A DNA stretch of 64,000 nucleotides, taken from Photobacterium chitinilyticum (lineage in GTDB: Bacteria; Pseudomonadota; Gammaproteobacteria; Enterobacterales; Vibrionaceae). The translations under genes were made by a program, and so were the position numbers. Location of the stretch: assembly GCF_004104355.1 (NCBI RefSeq), contig NZ_RJLM01000005.1:248001-312000 (forward strand). Direction: 5' to 3'. Numbering within the stretch: position 1 is the stretch's first letter; each line of letters opens with the position of its first letter. This document shows, piece after piece, positions 46,586-56,406 of this stretch. The notes beneath the pieces were generated by a model that searched no databases, was not told the DNA's origin, and saw nothing but the letters and a program-made list of their open reading frames with translations.

Positions 46586-47524
46586 TTAGTTTTTGGCTGG
46601 TTTGTGTATGGCAACTTGGCTGAGATAACGGTTAATCCACTTTACCAACATCGGCAGGCAGTAGGTGGGTAGTTGTATTGCCCCCATCAATACTATGAAG
46701 TCAGGCCCGAGATAACTGCCCGCAACTGTAAATGTCAGCAGCACATTGCGATTAGCTGAAGTAATCGCAGCCAGTAAACCCTCATCGATACCGTGGCGAT
46801 AATAAACGACATAACCGACAATAAAGTAAAAGGCACAAATTGCTAGCCCGATAGTGAGGAAAAAAATGCCGGTTGAAAATGATTGATTAAATACCTCTCT
46901 AAACGGGCCAATGAGGCCGAAGGGGAAGGCGAGTACTAATAGGATTGTTACTTGGGATAATTTGCCATGAACACGGTGAAGCAGGTTGTGAGGGATGACG
47001 TGGTAACAAACCGCAGAAAAGATCATTGGTCCGAAAATGAATATCACCAGGCGTTGAACGTAGCTGTGTATATCTAGCGAAACACTATCGTTCTGAAATA
47101 GCATCAGGGTTGCGTAGAGTACTATAGGCATTAATAGTGTTGAAGCAATCGTCATCGCCATAGCCTTTAATGGCTCAAGGCCAACGGAGCGTGCTATCGC
47201 AGGTGTCGCAAATAGCGAGCCAGTTGCAGCGACAGCAGATATAGCAAGTGTTAGAGACGTGCTAGCTCCTGCAAGAGTCGCGACAGAGCTACTAATTAGC
47301 AATAGAAAGATAGAATGGAATCCTGCATACAGCCAGATCGAACGTTGTGCGAGTAGCTTGATCAGTAAACGTTGTTGTATTCCAAGTAGAGTGAAAAGCA
47401 TTAGGAAAAATAAAATGTATGGCAGGTACGGAAAAACAGCCGCTGAGGCTGCCGGAAAAATGAATCCAAATATTGCAGCAAATATAAGGAGTAGGGATGA
47501 GTTATGTGATAAAAAGCTTAGCAT
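46586..47524 (-). CDS. BASS-family (bile acid:sodium symporter-like) transporter
   Basis: A 312-residue protein with about ten membrane helices and the layout of the bile acid/sodium symporter superfamily. The second repeat holds the conserved crossing region AITSANRNVLLTFTVAGSYL and the end MGAIQLPTYCLPML. These resemble the sodium-site helices of ASBT-like proteins. The substrate is unknown; organic anions such as pantoate or keto acids are possible. It is a single gene upstream of the riboswitch region and divergent from a small DUF1127-like gene. Confidence 0.75.
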   Translation of the reverse strand: MLSFLSHNSSLLLIFAAIFGFIFPAASAAVFPYLPYILFFLMLFTLLGIQQRLLIKLLAQRSIWLYAGFHSIFLLLISSSVATLAGASTSLTLAISAVAATGSLFATPAIARSVGLEPLKAMAMTIASTLLMPIVLYATLMLFQNDSVSLDIHSYVQRLVIFIFGPMIFSAVCYHVIPHNLLHRVHGKLSQVTILLVLAFPFGLIGPFREVFNQSFSTGIFFLTIGLAICAFYFIVGYVVYYRHGIDEGLLAAITSANRNVLLTFTVAGSYLGPDFIVLMGAIQLPTYCLPMLVKWINRYLSQVAIHKPAKN

Positions 47525-47792
47525 AAATTTTATTTTCTTATGGTTTGTTGCATTATTGTTATATAAAAACTACAGTAAATGCAAGCTTATGCCAAACAAG
47601 CAATGGAAGGGCTTTTTTGCGGGTATTTATGCATGAATGTTGCAGCTTTAGATAAGGATAAGCTTGTGTTCTTAACTGAAAGTTAACACATGAGAAAAAC
47701 TAATGTTGACATGGAAATATTGTCATTTTTGGAAGGGAAAATAAGCAGTTAAGATTGCCTCAGTTCAAAAATAAATCGAAAGAGAGGCAATC

Positions 47793-47984
47793 ATGGCACA
47801 GGCAATGAATTTTGATACCATCGCAACCCCTACCGCAATGGACAGAAAAGCCTATGCGGTTAACATCAAAGGATTGATTGCACACGCATTGGACATTATG
47901 TTTGGCGGTTCTAAAACCCCTAAGCAATACAATGTTTCGGATCTACCTGCGCACCTTCAAAAGGATATCGGTCTTTATCGATAG
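47793..47984 (+). CDS. Small DUF1127-like protein
   Basis: A 63-residue protein preceded by AAGAGAGGCAATC. Its C-terminal end DLPAHLQKDIGLYR looks like the L..L..DIGL end of DUF1127 (YjiS-like) proteins, which in other bacteria take part in RNA and phosphate metabolism. The N-terminal half is not basic as in YjiS, so the match is limited. A strong terminator follows, indicating a single-gene unit. Confidence 0.65.
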   Translation: MAQAMNFDTIATPTAMDRKAYAVNIKGLIAHALDIMFGGSKTPKQYNVSDLPAHLQKDIGLYR

Positions 47985-48009
47985 CAGATAGTCTGAACAA
48001 AAGGACATT

Positions 48010-48041
48010 AAAAAACGCCGGCTTATGCCGGCGTTTTTTTA
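48010..48041 (+). terminator. Terminator of the DUF1127-like gene
   Basis: A GC-rich 7-bp stem (CGCCGGC / GCCGGCG, loop TTAT) flanked by A and T runs that extend the stem; seven T bases follow. Confidence 0.9.
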
Positions 48042-48110
48042 TTCTTTAATTTATCTTATCTGACTTGTTGCGTGGATGTTGTAAAATTCGTTGTTTCTAT
48101 TGAACTTTTT

Positions 48111-48157
48111 TGCCATATTTTAATCTTGGTTTAATTTTTGTTTATGAGAATATGGCA
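48111..48157. promoter_or_regulatory. Inverted repeat upstream of the HlyU-family gene
   Basis: TGCCATATT (48111-48119) and AATATGGCA (48149-48157) form a perfect 9-base inverted repeat with a 29-base AT-rich spacer, ending 40 bases before the start codon. It could be an operator or part of the promoter. Confidence 0.4.
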
Positions 48158-48197
48158 TTATGGTCCTAGATGTGTATGAGCCACGGAGATAATTTAA

Positions 48198-48482
48198 GTG
48201 GGTTTTTTCTCAAGATTGTTTGGATTAGATAAAGAAAGCATCGTCGTTGAAACTGAGCCGGTAGAGTACGAAGGTTATTTGATTTATCCAGAACCTATCG
48301 CTGAAGGCGGACAATTTCGTATTGCCGGCCGAATTTGCAAGCAAATTGATGGAGAGATGAAGACTCATACATTTATTCGCTCAGATTTACTTGCCTCAAA
48401 GCAAGATGCTGAAACGTTCATGTTAAACAAAGCCAAGATGTTCATTGAGCAAACTGGCGATAGTATGTTTCAGCAAAAGTAG
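48198..48482 (+). CDS. HlyU-family transcriptional regulator
   Basis: A 94-residue protein of the HlyU family (PF10115), a small group in Vibrio and relatives that is distinct from the ArsR-like HlyU. It opens MGFFSRLFGLDK and contains YEGYLIYPEPIAEGGQFRIA and HTFIRSDLLASKQDAE. The start codon is GTG at 48198 after CGGAGA. Regulation of virulence or stress genes is suggested by the name only; no DNA-binding fold is obvious. A terminator follows. Confidence 0.85.
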   Translation: MGFFSRLFGLDKESIVVETEPVEYEGYLIYPEPIAEGGQFRIAGRICKQIDGEMKTHTFIRSDLLASKQDAETFMLNKAKMFIEQTGDSMFQQK

Positions 48483-48490
48483 GATCAATA

Positions 48491-48520
48491 AATACCAGTA
48501 CCTGCCGCTGGTATTTTTTG
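48491..48520 (+). terminator. Terminator of the HlyU-family gene
   Basis: An 8-bp stem AATACCAG / CTGGTATT with a nine-base loop is followed by a run of T bases. Confidence 0.8.
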
Positions 48521-48929
48521 CTTTTATCTGGCAGGTATATCTACTGAAAAGTAGTTGATTTTGCGCAAGGTTCATCAGGGATAGATAGGTCTCAGATATG
48601 CCAATTTTGGCGTTGCGACATGTCTGCTCCTGGTGTGTTATAACAGGTATTCTCAATATTCAGAGTGCTATTTTGGATGATTAATTGGTTTAGCTTGAAT
48701 GAGTTGGCGATTTATGCAGCTTTTAGTGCGTATTTTGTTAATTTTATTCGTGGTTTGACCTCTGTCCAGGTGTTATAAACGTTCTTTTATTTCTGTTAGA
48801 AGGTAACATTCGTTGTAAATAGCAACGTATATGTTGAAAAGTTTTGTATTATTCCTACAAAGTGCTTGATCTTACTTTGTGGGTTGGATACAAAGCCGTA
48901 ACTTCTTTGCCAATGTTCAGGGAATAATA
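48521..48929. promoter_or_regulatory. Upstream region of pntAB
   Basis: No gene is seen in these 409 bases. The leader of pntA holds an inverted repeat ACAAAGT / ACTTTGT (48857-48880, ten-base loop) about 50 bases before the start codon. It could be a regulator site or a leader hairpin. Confidence 0.4.
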
Positions 48930-50486
48930 ATGCAGATTGGTGTGCCAAAAGAGATACTCGCTAACGAAACGCGAGTGGCTGCGACACCTAAAACGGTTGA
49001 GCAGCTTTTAAAAATGGGGTTCAGCGTTGCGATTGAGCAAAACGCTGGTATTCACGCAAGTTTCGACAATGCGGTTTATGAAGCTGCGGGTGCGACTATC
49101 GTTTCAGTTGAGGAAGTATGGCAGTCAGATCTTATTCTGAAAGTTAATGCGCCACAGGTAAACGATGAAACGGGTGTTGATGAATTTGACTTGATTAAAG
49201 AAGGCGCAAGCCTTGTCAGTTTCATTTGGCCAGCTCAGAATCCTGAGTTGCTTGAGAAACTATCAGGTAAGAACATTAACGTAATGGCGATGGACTCAGT
49301 GCCACGTATTTCACGAGCACAGGCACTTGATGCGCTAAGCTCAATGGCCAACATCGCTGGTTATCGCGCAGTTGTGGAATCGGCACATCAGTTTGGTCGT
49401 TTCTTTACCGGGCAGATTACTGCGGCAGGTAAAGTGCCACCGGCTAAAGTTCTGGTTGCAGGTGCTGGCGTTGCTGGACTAGCGGCTATCGGAGCTGCCG
49501 GTAGCTTGGGTGCGATTGTACGTTCTTTCGATGTTCGTCCTGAAGTAAAAGAGCAGGTCGAGTCAATGGGTGCAGAATTCCTTGAAGTTGATTTCAAAGA
49601 AGATACCAGCACTGGTGATGGTTACGCGAAAGAAATGTCTGATGAGTTCAACAAAGCCGCTGAGCGTTTATACGCTGAACAAGCTAAAGATGTTGATATT
49701 ATCATTACTACCGCACTGATCCCTGGACGTCCGGCACCGAAATTGATCACCAAAGAAATGGTTGATTCAATGAAGTCGGGTAGCGTGATCGTTGACCTTG
49801 CTGCGGCGAATGGTGGTAACTGTGCCTATACCGAAGCTGATAAGGTTATTACTACCGAAAACGGTGTGAAGATCATTGGCTACACCGACATGGTTGGTCG
49901 TCTGCCTACGCAATCTTCGCAATTGTATGGTACAAACCTGGTTAACTTGCTTAAGCTTCTTTGCAAAGAAAAAGACGGCAATATCGACATCAATTTTGAC
50001 GACGAAGTACTGCGCGGTCTAACTGTTATCAAAGAAGGTGAAGTTACCTGGCCTGCGCCACCGATCAAGGTATCAGCTCAGCCCCAGCAGCCAGCTCCAG
50101 AAGTTGCAACACCTGCAGAGGTGAAAGAAGAGCCATCTTCTCCAGCCAAGAAATACGGCCTGATGGCAGCAGGTATTGCAGCGTTCGGTTGGATCGCAAA
50201 CTACGCACCAGCAGAGTTCCTTTCTCACTTTACGGTATTCGTATTGGCATGTGTTGTTGGTTACTACGTTGTATGGAACGTAACTCACGCACTGCATACA
50301 CCACTAATGTCTGTTACGAATGCAATCTCCGGCATCATCATTGTGGGGGCATTATTGCAGATCGGACAGGGTATCGGCATCGTTACCTTTTTGGCATTTA
50401 TTGCCGTACTCATTGCAAGTATTAACATCTTCGGTGGCTTCTTTGTTACCAAGCGGATGCTTGAAATGTTCCGTAAAGACAAATAA
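48930..50486 (+). CDS. pntA: NAD(P) transhydrogenase subunit alpha PntA
   Basis: The alpha subunit of the proton-translocating transhydrogenase, which uses the proton gradient to move hydride from NADH to NADP+. It is 518 residues: the NAD(H)-binding domain I with [41 protein letters not shown] and RPAPKLIT; a Pro/Ala/Glu-rich linker ([16 protein letters not shown]); then three or four membrane helices. The ATG at 48930 follows CAGGGAATAAT; the frame open from 48879 has no support. pntB follows after ten bases. Confidence 0.97.
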   Translation: MQIGVPKEILANETRVAATPKTVEQLLKMGFSVAIEQNAGIHASFDNAVYEAAGATIVSVEEVWQSDLILKVNAPQVNDETGVDEFDLIKEGASLVSFIWPAQNPELLEKLSGKNINVMAMDSVPRISRAQALDALSSMANIAGYRAVVESAHQFGRFFTGQITAAGKVPPAKVLVAGAGVAGLAAIGAAGSLGAIVRSFDVRPEVKEQVESMGAEFLEVDFKEDTSTGDGYAKEMSDEFNKAAERLYAEQAKDVDIIITTALIPGRPAPKLITKEMVDSMKSGSVIVDLAAANGGNCAYTEADKVITTENGVKIIGYTDMVGRLPTQSSQLYGTNLVNLLKLLCKEKDGNIDINFDDEVLRGLTVIKEGEVTWPAPPIKVSAQPQQPAPEVATPAEVKEEPSSPAKKYGLMAAGIAAFGWIANYAPAEFLSHFTVFVLACVVGYYVVWNVTHALHTPLMSVTNAISGIIIVGALLQIGQGIGIVTFLAFIAVLIASINIFGGFFVTKRMLEMFRKDK

Positions 50487-50496
50487 GGAGTAACAC

Positions 50497-51870
50497 ATGT
50501 CTGCAGGAATCGTACAAGCAGCATACATTGTTGCTGCAGTACTATTTATTATGTCTCTTGCGGGGCTATCCAAGCAAGAAACCGCACGTGCCGGCAACTA
50601 TTACGGTATCGCGGGTATGGGAATCGCGCTCATTGCAACGATTTTCGGGCCTGAAGCACAAGGAACTGGCTGGATTATTCTAGCTATGGTAATTGGTGGT
50701 GCTATTGGTATCCGTCTGGCACAGAAAGTTGAAATGACTGAAATGCCAGAGCTAGTTGCTATTCTTCACAGCTTTGTTGGTTTAGCCGCTGTTCTTGTTG
50801 GTTTTAACACCTACATCGACCATGGTGATTTAACTGGTGCACTATTGAACATTCACCTTGTTGAAGTGTTCCTTGGTGTATTCATCGGTGCCGTTACCTT
50901 TACAGGCTCGATTGTTGCCTTTGGTAAACTGCGTGGCATTATTGACTCTAAGTCACTAATGCTTCCTCATCGTCATAAGCTAAACTTGGCGGCGCTAGTC
51001 GTTTCGATTCTACTGATGTTCTACTTCGTCAGTGTCGAAGGTTCAACATTCGCACTTATCCTTGTAACGTTGATTGCATTTGCATTTGGTTACCATCTGG
51101 TTGCCTCTATCGGCGGTGCTGATATGCCAGTTGTTGTTTCAATGCTGAACTCATATTCTGGTTGGGCAGCAGCAGCAGCAGGTTTCATGCTGGCAAATGA
51201 CTTGCTTATCGTAACTGGTGCGTTGGTTGGTTCTTCTGGTGCAATTCTTTCTTACATCATGTGTAAGGCAATGAACCGCTCATTTATCAGCGTTATTGCC
51301 GGTGGTTTTGGTACTGAAGTCGTTGAGTCTGCTGATCAAGACTACGGTGAGCACCGTGAAGCTTCTGCTGAAGAAGTCGCTGAAATGCTAAGTGATGCAA
51401 AATCTGTAATCATCACTCCAGGGTACGGTATGGCAGTTGCCCAGGCTCAGTATCCAGTTCACGAGATCACCGACAAGCTACGTAAGAAAGGTATCAACGT
51501 TCGTTTTGGTATTCACCCAGTTGCTGGTCGTCTACCTGGACATATGAACGTACTGCTTGCAGAAGCAAAAGTACCTTACGATATTGTGCTTGAAATGGAT
51601 GAGATCAACGATGACTTGTCTGAAACTGACGTAGTACTGGTTATTGGTGCAAATGACACCGTGAACCCTGCTGCGATGGAAGATCCAAACAGCCCAATCG
51701 CAGGTATGCCTGTATTGGAAGTTTGGAATGCAAAACATGTTATCGTCTTTAAACGTTCAATGAACCCAGGTTATGCCGGTGTTCAAAATCCATTGTTCTT
51801 TAAAGAAAATACTCAGATGCTATTTGGTGATGCGAAAGATTCTTGTAATAAGATCATTGAACATATCTAA
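50497..51870 (+). CDS. pntB: NAD(P) transhydrogenase subunit beta PntB
   Basis: The beta subunit, 457 residues. The first ~260 residues hold about nine membrane helices, with His in [15 protein letters not shown] in the proton channel. The C-terminal domain III binds NADP(H), shown by [39 protein letters not shown] and [12 protein letters not shown]. Ribosome-binding site AAATAAGGAG overlaps the space after pntA. A strong terminator follows the gene. Confidence 0.97.
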   Translation: MSAGIVQAAYIVAAVLFIMSLAGLSKQETARAGNYYGIAGMGIALIATIFGPEAQGTGWIILAMVIGGAIGIRLAQKVEMTEMPELVAILHSFVGLAAVLVGFNTYIDHGDLTGALLNIHLVEVFLGVFIGAVTFTGSIVAFGKLRGIIDSKSLMLPHRHKLNLAALVVSILLMFYFVSVEGSTFALILVTLIAFAFGYHLVASIGGADMPVVVSMLNSYSGWAAAAAGFMLANDLLIVTGALVGSSGAILSYIMCKAMNRSFISVIAGGFGTEVVESADQDYGEHREASAEEVAEMLSDAKSVIITPGYGMAVAQAQYPVHEITDKLRKKGINVRFGIHPVAGRLPGHMNVLLAEAKVPYDIVLEMDEINDDLSETDVVLVIGANDTVNPAAMEDPNSPIAGMPVLEVWNAKHVIVFKRSMNPGYAGVQNPLFFKENTQMLFGDAKDSCNKIIEHI

Positions 51871-51894
51871 TGATTGCGTACTGATATAGATATT

Positions 51895-51926
51895 AATGGG
51901 AGCCTAAATAGGCTCCCATTTTTTTA
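51895..51926 (+). terminator. Terminator of pntAB
   Basis: A 9-bp stem ATGGGAGCC / GGCTCCCAT (loop TAAATA) is followed by seven T bases. Confidence 0.9.
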
Positions 51927-52040
51927 TATCTTGCCAGGGTAAACAGTTATTCTAAAAACAGAAAGAGTGCCAATTCTCTCCACTTTAAACTAATGACAAT
52001 TATCTGACATTAGGTGGGAATTGAGTGATACACTTTGCTT

Positions 52041-53483
52041 ATGAAAAAGTATGTCTTATTAGTATTGCTATTGATTTCAGAGCCAAGCTTCGCTTCTGCT
52101 GAAAATTTACCCGATCGCCTTAGCGCGGTGCGCTCAGAGTTGCTCAACAGTGAGCCTTTAGCGACATACGACTTCCGGCAGCTACAAAGCCGTTTTCCCA
52201 ATCCATTGCTTTTACCATCTAGCTTATTGCCGCAGTCCGCAGCTTATCCGCTTAAATCATTGAAAAGATTGTATAGTAATGCCATTAGCTGCAAAGGCCC
52301 GTGGCCTGTTAGTCCATTGGTTACCCACCCAGTCGTCTTTACCAGAGCGCTGTGTAACAATACCGTTTTGCCGAAAGGTTGGTTTGTGCGATCAGGTTAT
52401 ATTCATCCCGGTGGTGGCAGTTATGCGGCTCGTTATTTGGAAAAACATCCAGATTCGGCAAAACTTCTTGATGGTTATCTGCATATTCAGGAGCGAGATC
52501 TAGCTCCAACCAATACAATTCTTGGCCGACTGCAGCGAATGAGTAGTGGCGAGATTCAGGTGTATATTGCAGGTGCTGAGGGATTTATATCCAATGGTGA
52601 ACTCTGGATAAGAAATGGCAATGAATATCATGTTTACGATCAGCCTACATGGTCTTTTGCGCTCAATAAGTATGATATTAACTTTAGCCGATTGAATACA
52701 ACTGACTTCTGTTTGGTAAAAAGCGGTAACATTTGCTGGCAAGAAGTGGATAAATCACATCTGACATTTTACCTGTTGGTTGGGTTACTCGTCGCCAACG
52801 TGGCTTTACTGATTGGATGGGGTGTCTATCGTCTCCGCATTCGTCGGCGTGCGATGCAAGAACGGATGTTGGTTTTACAAATTCTAACCCATGAACTTCG
52901 TACGCCAATTGCTAGTTTGGCGTTAACTGTTGAAGGATTTAGGCGTCACTTTGATGCTTTACCTGAAAATCTATATGATGAGTTCAGACGACTGACGGAA
53001 GATTCTCGGCGATTGCGTCAGCTTGCAGAAGCCAGCAAGGACTATCTGCAAGCGAATCAGCAGGAGCTGAGCGTTCAGCAAGTTGATTCATTTAATGAAT
53101 GGGTCGAGTATTTAAGTGAGCCCTATGAGGGTGTGTCCTTGCAGTTAAGCGAAGATAGATCCGTAAACATTAATATTTATTGGCTGGGTACATGTATCGA
53201 TAATTTGTTATCTAATGCTCAGAAATATGGTGCCGCGCCAGTTACATTAACTTCATCGTTCCGTGACGGAAAACTGATTGTAAGGGTTAAAGACAATGGA
53301 CCGCTTGGTTCTAAGGACTGGGCAAGATTAAGGAAGCCCTTCGTAAGTGAAAAAGGCTTGGGGCTTGGTCTTACAATAGTTGAATCGATGATTCGTAGAA
53401 TGGGAGGGCGGATGAAACTTGAAGGCCCTCCTACAACATTTATTTTGGAGATACCGTGTGAATCAAACTCTGCTTCTGGTTGA
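52041..53483 (+). CDS. vxrA: Envelope-stress sensor histidine kinase VxrA (DUF3404)
   Basis: An inner-membrane sensor kinase of 480 residues. It has a signal peptide (ending SFASA), a periplasmic DUF3404 sensor domain (about 20-240), and one transmembrane helix (LLVGLLVANVALLIGWGVYRL). The HisKA domain has the phosphorylated His284 in LTHELRTP. The ATPase domain follows, with N-box DNLLSNAQKYG and GLGLGLTIVES. This architecture is that of VxrA (WigK) in Vibrio cholerae, which senses cell-wall damage and controls wall synthesis, type VI secretion and biofilm. The gene overlaps the response regulator gene by 26 bases. Confidence 0.93.
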   Translation: MKKYVLLVLLLISEPSFASAENLPDRLSAVRSELLNSEPLATYDFRQLQSRFPNPLLLPSSLLPQSAAYPLKSLKRLYSNAISCKGPWPVSPLVTHPVVFTRALCNNTVLPKGWFVRSGYIHPGGGSYAARYLEKHPDSAKLLDGYLHIQERDLAPTNTILGRLQRMSSGEIQVYIAGAEGFISNGELWIRNGNEYHVYDQPTWSFALNKYDINFSRLNTTDFCLVKSGNICWQEVDKSHLTFYLLVGLLVANVALLIGWGVYRLRIRRRAMQERMLVLQILTHELRTPIASLALTVEGFRRHFDALPENLYDEFRRLTEDSRRLRQLAEASKDYLQANQQELSVQQVDSFNEWVEYLSEPYEGVSLQLSEDRSVNINIYWLGTCIDNLLSNAQKYGAAPVTLTSSFRDGKLIVRVKDNGPLGSKDWARLRKPFVSEKGLGLGLTIVESMIRRMGGRMKLEGPPTTFILEIPCESNSASG

Positions 53484-54123
53484 AGATGACCACAACCTTG
53501 CCGATGGTTTGCTCGAGAGCTTGAAAGACGCAGGCTATGAATGTCTGTATGCAGACTGTGCGTCAAAGGTTGCAGATTTATGGCCAAATGTTGATTTGGT
53601 TGTTCTAGATCGCCAACTACCGGAAGGTGACTCGTTAGATTACCTAAATGACTGGCTCTTGATTAAGCATGTTCCCGTTATTTTGCTTACGGCGATGGTG
53701 TCTGTTTCAGACAAAGTTGTCGGGCTGGACTCGGGGGCTAAAGATTATCTGACAAAACCTTTTGCTGAAGAGGAGCTACTAGCAAGAATTAGATTGCATT
53801 TACGTAGTACTAGTACTGAAGGAGTACCCGTTGTAAATGTGATATCTGTTGGTGGTATTGATATTGACCTCGATAGCCGAGAGGTTAGACAGGGGAGTAA
53901 TGTCATTATACTTACTCGTACCGAGTTTGAGCTTCTTGTGTTTCTTGCTAAGAACTCAGGACGTGTATTTACTCGTGACGAGCTTCTTGATCAGGTATGG
54001 GGATATAATCATTACCCAACAACTCGAACCGTTGATACTCATATCCTGCAGCTTCGGCAGAAGCTGGCTGGTATTGAAATTGAGACGCTGCGCGGTGTTG
54101 GTTACCGGATGAAATCGTCATAG
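53458..54123 (+). CDS. vxrB: Response regulator VxrB (OmpR family)
   Basis: The 221-residue partner of VxrA. The receiver domain has LLVEDDHNLADGL, the phosphorylated Asp51 in VVLDRQLPEGD and the switch Lys in YLTKPFAEEEL. The C-terminal winged helix shows ILTRTEFELLVFLAKNSGRV and RTVDTHILQLRQKL. The start is a GTG at 53458, inside the end of vxrA, after TTGGAGATACC. An ATG at 53419 would add an unlikely N-terminal extension. The stop is adjacent to the start of the vxrC gene. Confidence 0.94.
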   Translation: MNQTLLLVEDDHNLADGLLESLKDAGYECLYADCASKVADLWPNVDLVVLDRQLPEGDSLDYLNDWLLIKHVPVILLTAMVSVSDKVVGLDSGAKDYLTKPFAEEELLARIRLHLRSTSTEGVPVVNVISVGGIDIDLDSREVRQGSNVIILTRTEFELLVFLAKNSGRVFTRDELLDQVWGYNHYPTTRTVDTHILQLRQKLAGIEIETLRGVGYRMKSS

Positions 54124-54125
54124 TG

Positions 54126-54989
54126 ATGAGCAAGCTATCGTTTACCTGTTCATTGTTTTTGCTTCACTCGGTGTTAGCGACACCGGGTGCAGTGGCCAAG
54201 TGGTTTACAGGCCAAGATTCATACACAGTTGCACATCAGAGGCTACTCGAGGGTAAAACCTCTGACAGCTTTGACAGCATGGTTCAGGCTTGGCAGCAAG
54301 ATCCTAACCGTGATCAGCAAGATAATTTAAACGCGTTATTCAAGTTGGCGATCACTGAAGATTGCGGGCGCAGCTTGGCACAAAAGGCATTGCCCACATG
54401 GATACCTAATTTATCGATTGAGCGCGAGGTAATTCAGAACCTCAACCAGACGATGCTCAAGTTATCGATAACTGGGCTAACTCGCATTAAGATTGCAGAA
54501 GTAAAGCTAACTAAATGGCCAAATCAGACTATCGTTGCCAGTACGCCGAGTATTGGTGATGGCGGTTATTTTTTTGTTGAAACACGCAGTCTCGAAAAGC
54601 CTATTGGTGCTGGCTTATATCAATTGACGATCGATACTGAGGGTGAGGAAACCTTTAATCATTGGGTTTTGCTGACGGAACCAACGGCTAAACAGCGGAT
54701 TGGCTGGAAAGACAGTAAAAATTGGCGAATCGAGCAGGGGCGTCTGCCAGATCCCGCATGCCCATCAGCAGTACTCTCAATGAGTCTTTACGATTTAAAT
54801 GATACAACTTGGACTCCATTATGGACTGAAGATGTAGATGGTAGGTTGCCAACGACTCTGCCCAAGATAGACGTAGCTGATGGTCGCTACTGGTTAAGTG
54901 TCGGGCTGATCGAAAGTCGATGGCAAGGAGATATTTCTGTATTAGATATTCAGACTATCACTAGGCCTGTTGATTACCCTGGTTTGTGA
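54126..54989 (+). CDS. vxrC: VxrC-like DUF2861 periplasmic protein
   Basis: A 287-residue exported protein of the DUF2861 family, with a signal peptide ending near ATPGAVA. In Vibrio cholerae the third gene of vxrABCDE is of this family, and its action is unclear. It starts two bases after the vxrB stop (ATG at 54126, or GTG at 54123). No vxrD or vxrE follows here; the next gene is nnrS. Confidence 0.9.
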   Translation: MSKLSFTCSLFLLHSVLATPGAVAKWFTGQDSYTVAHQRLLEGKTSDSFDSMVQAWQQDPNRDQQDNLNALFKLAITEDCGRSLAQKALPTWIPNLSIEREVIQNLNQTMLKLSITGLTRIKIAEVKLTKWPNQTIVASTPSIGDGGYFFVETRSLEKPIGAGLYQLTIDTEGEETFNHWVLLTEPTAKQRIGWKDSKNWRIEQGRLPDPACPSAVLSMSLYDLNDTTWTPLWTEDVDGRLPTTLPKIDVADGRYWLSVGLIESRWQGDISVLDIQTITRPVDYPGL

Positions 54990-55063
54990 TTCATTATTAG
55001 TGAAACTAATGGAATTTACTGATTTTCGCAGAACAACTCCCACATAAATAAGGTCTATTTTAA

Positions 55064-55086
55064 AAGATGTATTTTAATCACACCTT
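55064..55086 (+). promoter_or_regulatory. NsrR-like operator 1
   Basis: A 23-base imperfect palindrome with half-sites AAGATGTATTT and (on the other strand) AAGGTGTGATT around one base. It fits the 11-1-11 NsrR site of enterobacteria, half-site AAGATGYATTT. NsrR is the nitric-oxide-sensing repressor. Confidence 0.65.
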
Positions 55087-55088
55087 TT

Positions 55089-55111
55089 AAGGTGTATTAT
55101 TAATGCATGTT
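55089..55111 (+). promoter_or_regulatory. NsrR-like operator 2
   Basis: A second 23-base palindrome, half-sites AAGGTGTATTA and AACATGCATTA, centred 25 bases after the first and 24 bases before the nnrS start codon. Tandem placement supports real regulation of nnrS by nitric oxide. Confidence 0.65.
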
Positions 55112-55134
55112 TAGATGTGGGTGTAGGTTTACCT

Positions 55135-56340
55135 ATGATGCAAATTCTCGATAATGAAAAAGAACAACAGATCATTCCAGTTTTTCGGTTAGCTTTTCGT
55201 CCTTTTTTTCTTGCGGCTAGCGGTTTTTCGGTTATCGCGATGCTGTTATGGGCTTTATTTTGGAGTGGGAACGTTAATCTCAGTGGCCTGATGTATGGCA
55301 ATCCATTGTGGTGGCATAGCCACGAGATGTTATTTGGTTTTGCAGGCGCAGTTATTGTCGGCTTTTTGTTGACAGCGGTACAGAACTGGACGGGTAATCC
55401 AGGGGTTAGAGGGGGGAAACTGGCTTCGATATTTTTATTTTGGTTGCTAGCTCGAGTAGGATTACTAGTTGGTAGCCCAAGTGTTATCTTCATGATTATT
55501 GATTTGGTTTGGATGCCATTGGCGGCCTATTTCCTGGCTAAACCGATTTTTATTCGTAAGCAATGGAACAACTTATTCTTTGCACCTCTTATCCTGCTAC
55601 TTACGTATCTCAATGTACGATTCCACCTGATTGCGCTTGGTATTGGTGAGGGTGATCTACGTTCAGTATCCTTTATGTCCTTGATGGTGATCTCTGTAAT
55701 TGTCCTTGTTGTCGGAGGTAGGGTAATCCCGTTCTTTACATGGCGCGGAACGAATACAGAGCAGATCTCACGGGTTAAGTGGATTGAACTAGGGGCCTTG
55801 GTTCCAAGCTGGCTGTTATTGGCTAATGTTCTATTACCAGTACCTGAGTCGTTAAGCCAGTTCACATTACCTGTGCTGTTAGCCGCAACCGGCTTGTTCA
55901 ATTTGATCCGATTCGTACGCTGGCGAACGTTCTCGACATTGAAGACTCCCTTGTTATGGTTATTGCACTTTGCTTATTTGTTCATGATTATTGGTATGCT
56001 TCTGCTTGCAATACATTTTCAGGCTAATGCGATAGGTTACAGTGTAGCACTTCACTTTATTACTGTTGGTGGTATTGGTTGTATGATCATGGCAATGATT
56101 GCTCGTGTGTCATTAGGCCATACAGGGAGAAGCTTACAGATCAACCGTATGATGGTAGCGGCATTTTTAGCTTTAATGGCTTCGGCACTTATTCGTACCG
56201 TAGTTGTTCTGCTATTCCCGACAATGATGCTTAGTGGCTATGTTATTTCGGCGCTATTGTGGGCAGTTGCATTTCTGATTTTCACCGTAATATATTATCC
56301 GATCCTAACAAAACCACGTTTGGATGGTCGCCCGGGATAA
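55135..56340 (+). CDS. nnrS: NnrS family membrane protein
   Basis: NnrS is a haem- and copper-containing membrane protein that protects cells from nitric oxide stress. The 401-residue protein has about twelve helices, with PVFRLAFRPFFLAASGFSV at the start, the conserved WWHSHEMLFGFAGAVIVGFL (His ligands) and GGRVIPFFTWRG, HFITVGGIG and ARVSLGHTGR later. The ATG at 55135 follows GTAGGTTTACC; a GTG at 55117 is also possible. Tandem NsrR-like sites lie just upstream. Confidence 0.94.
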   Translation: MMQILDNEKEQQIIPVFRLAFRPFFLAASGFSVIAMLLWALFWSGNVNLSGLMYGNPLWWHSHEMLFGFAGAVIVGFLLTAVQNWTGNPGVRGGKLASIFLFWLLARVGLLVGSPSVIFMIIDLVWMPLAAYFLAKPIFIRKQWNNLFFAPLILLLTYLNVRFHLIALGIGEGDLRSVSFMSLMVISVIVLVVGGRVIPFFTWRGTNTEQISRVKWIELGALVPSWLLLANVLLPVPESLSQFTLPVLLAATGLFNLIRFVRWRTFSTLKTPLLWLLHFAYLFMIIGMLLLAIHFQANAIGYSVALHFITVGGIGCMIMAMIARVSLGHTGRSLQINRMMVAAFLALMASALIRTVVVLLFPTMMLSGYVISALLWAVAFLIFTVIYYPILTKPRLDGRPG

Positions 56341-56406
56341 ATAGGTGACAACAAAGCCGATTATCCCTAGAATAACGCTCCCTTTAGAAGATTAGAATTA
56401 ACCGTT

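Noticed and set aside
47259-47636. Open frame of 125 codons on the plus strand opposite the BASS transporter gene
   Set aside because: It is mostly antisense to a conserved membrane gene and has no homology signal.
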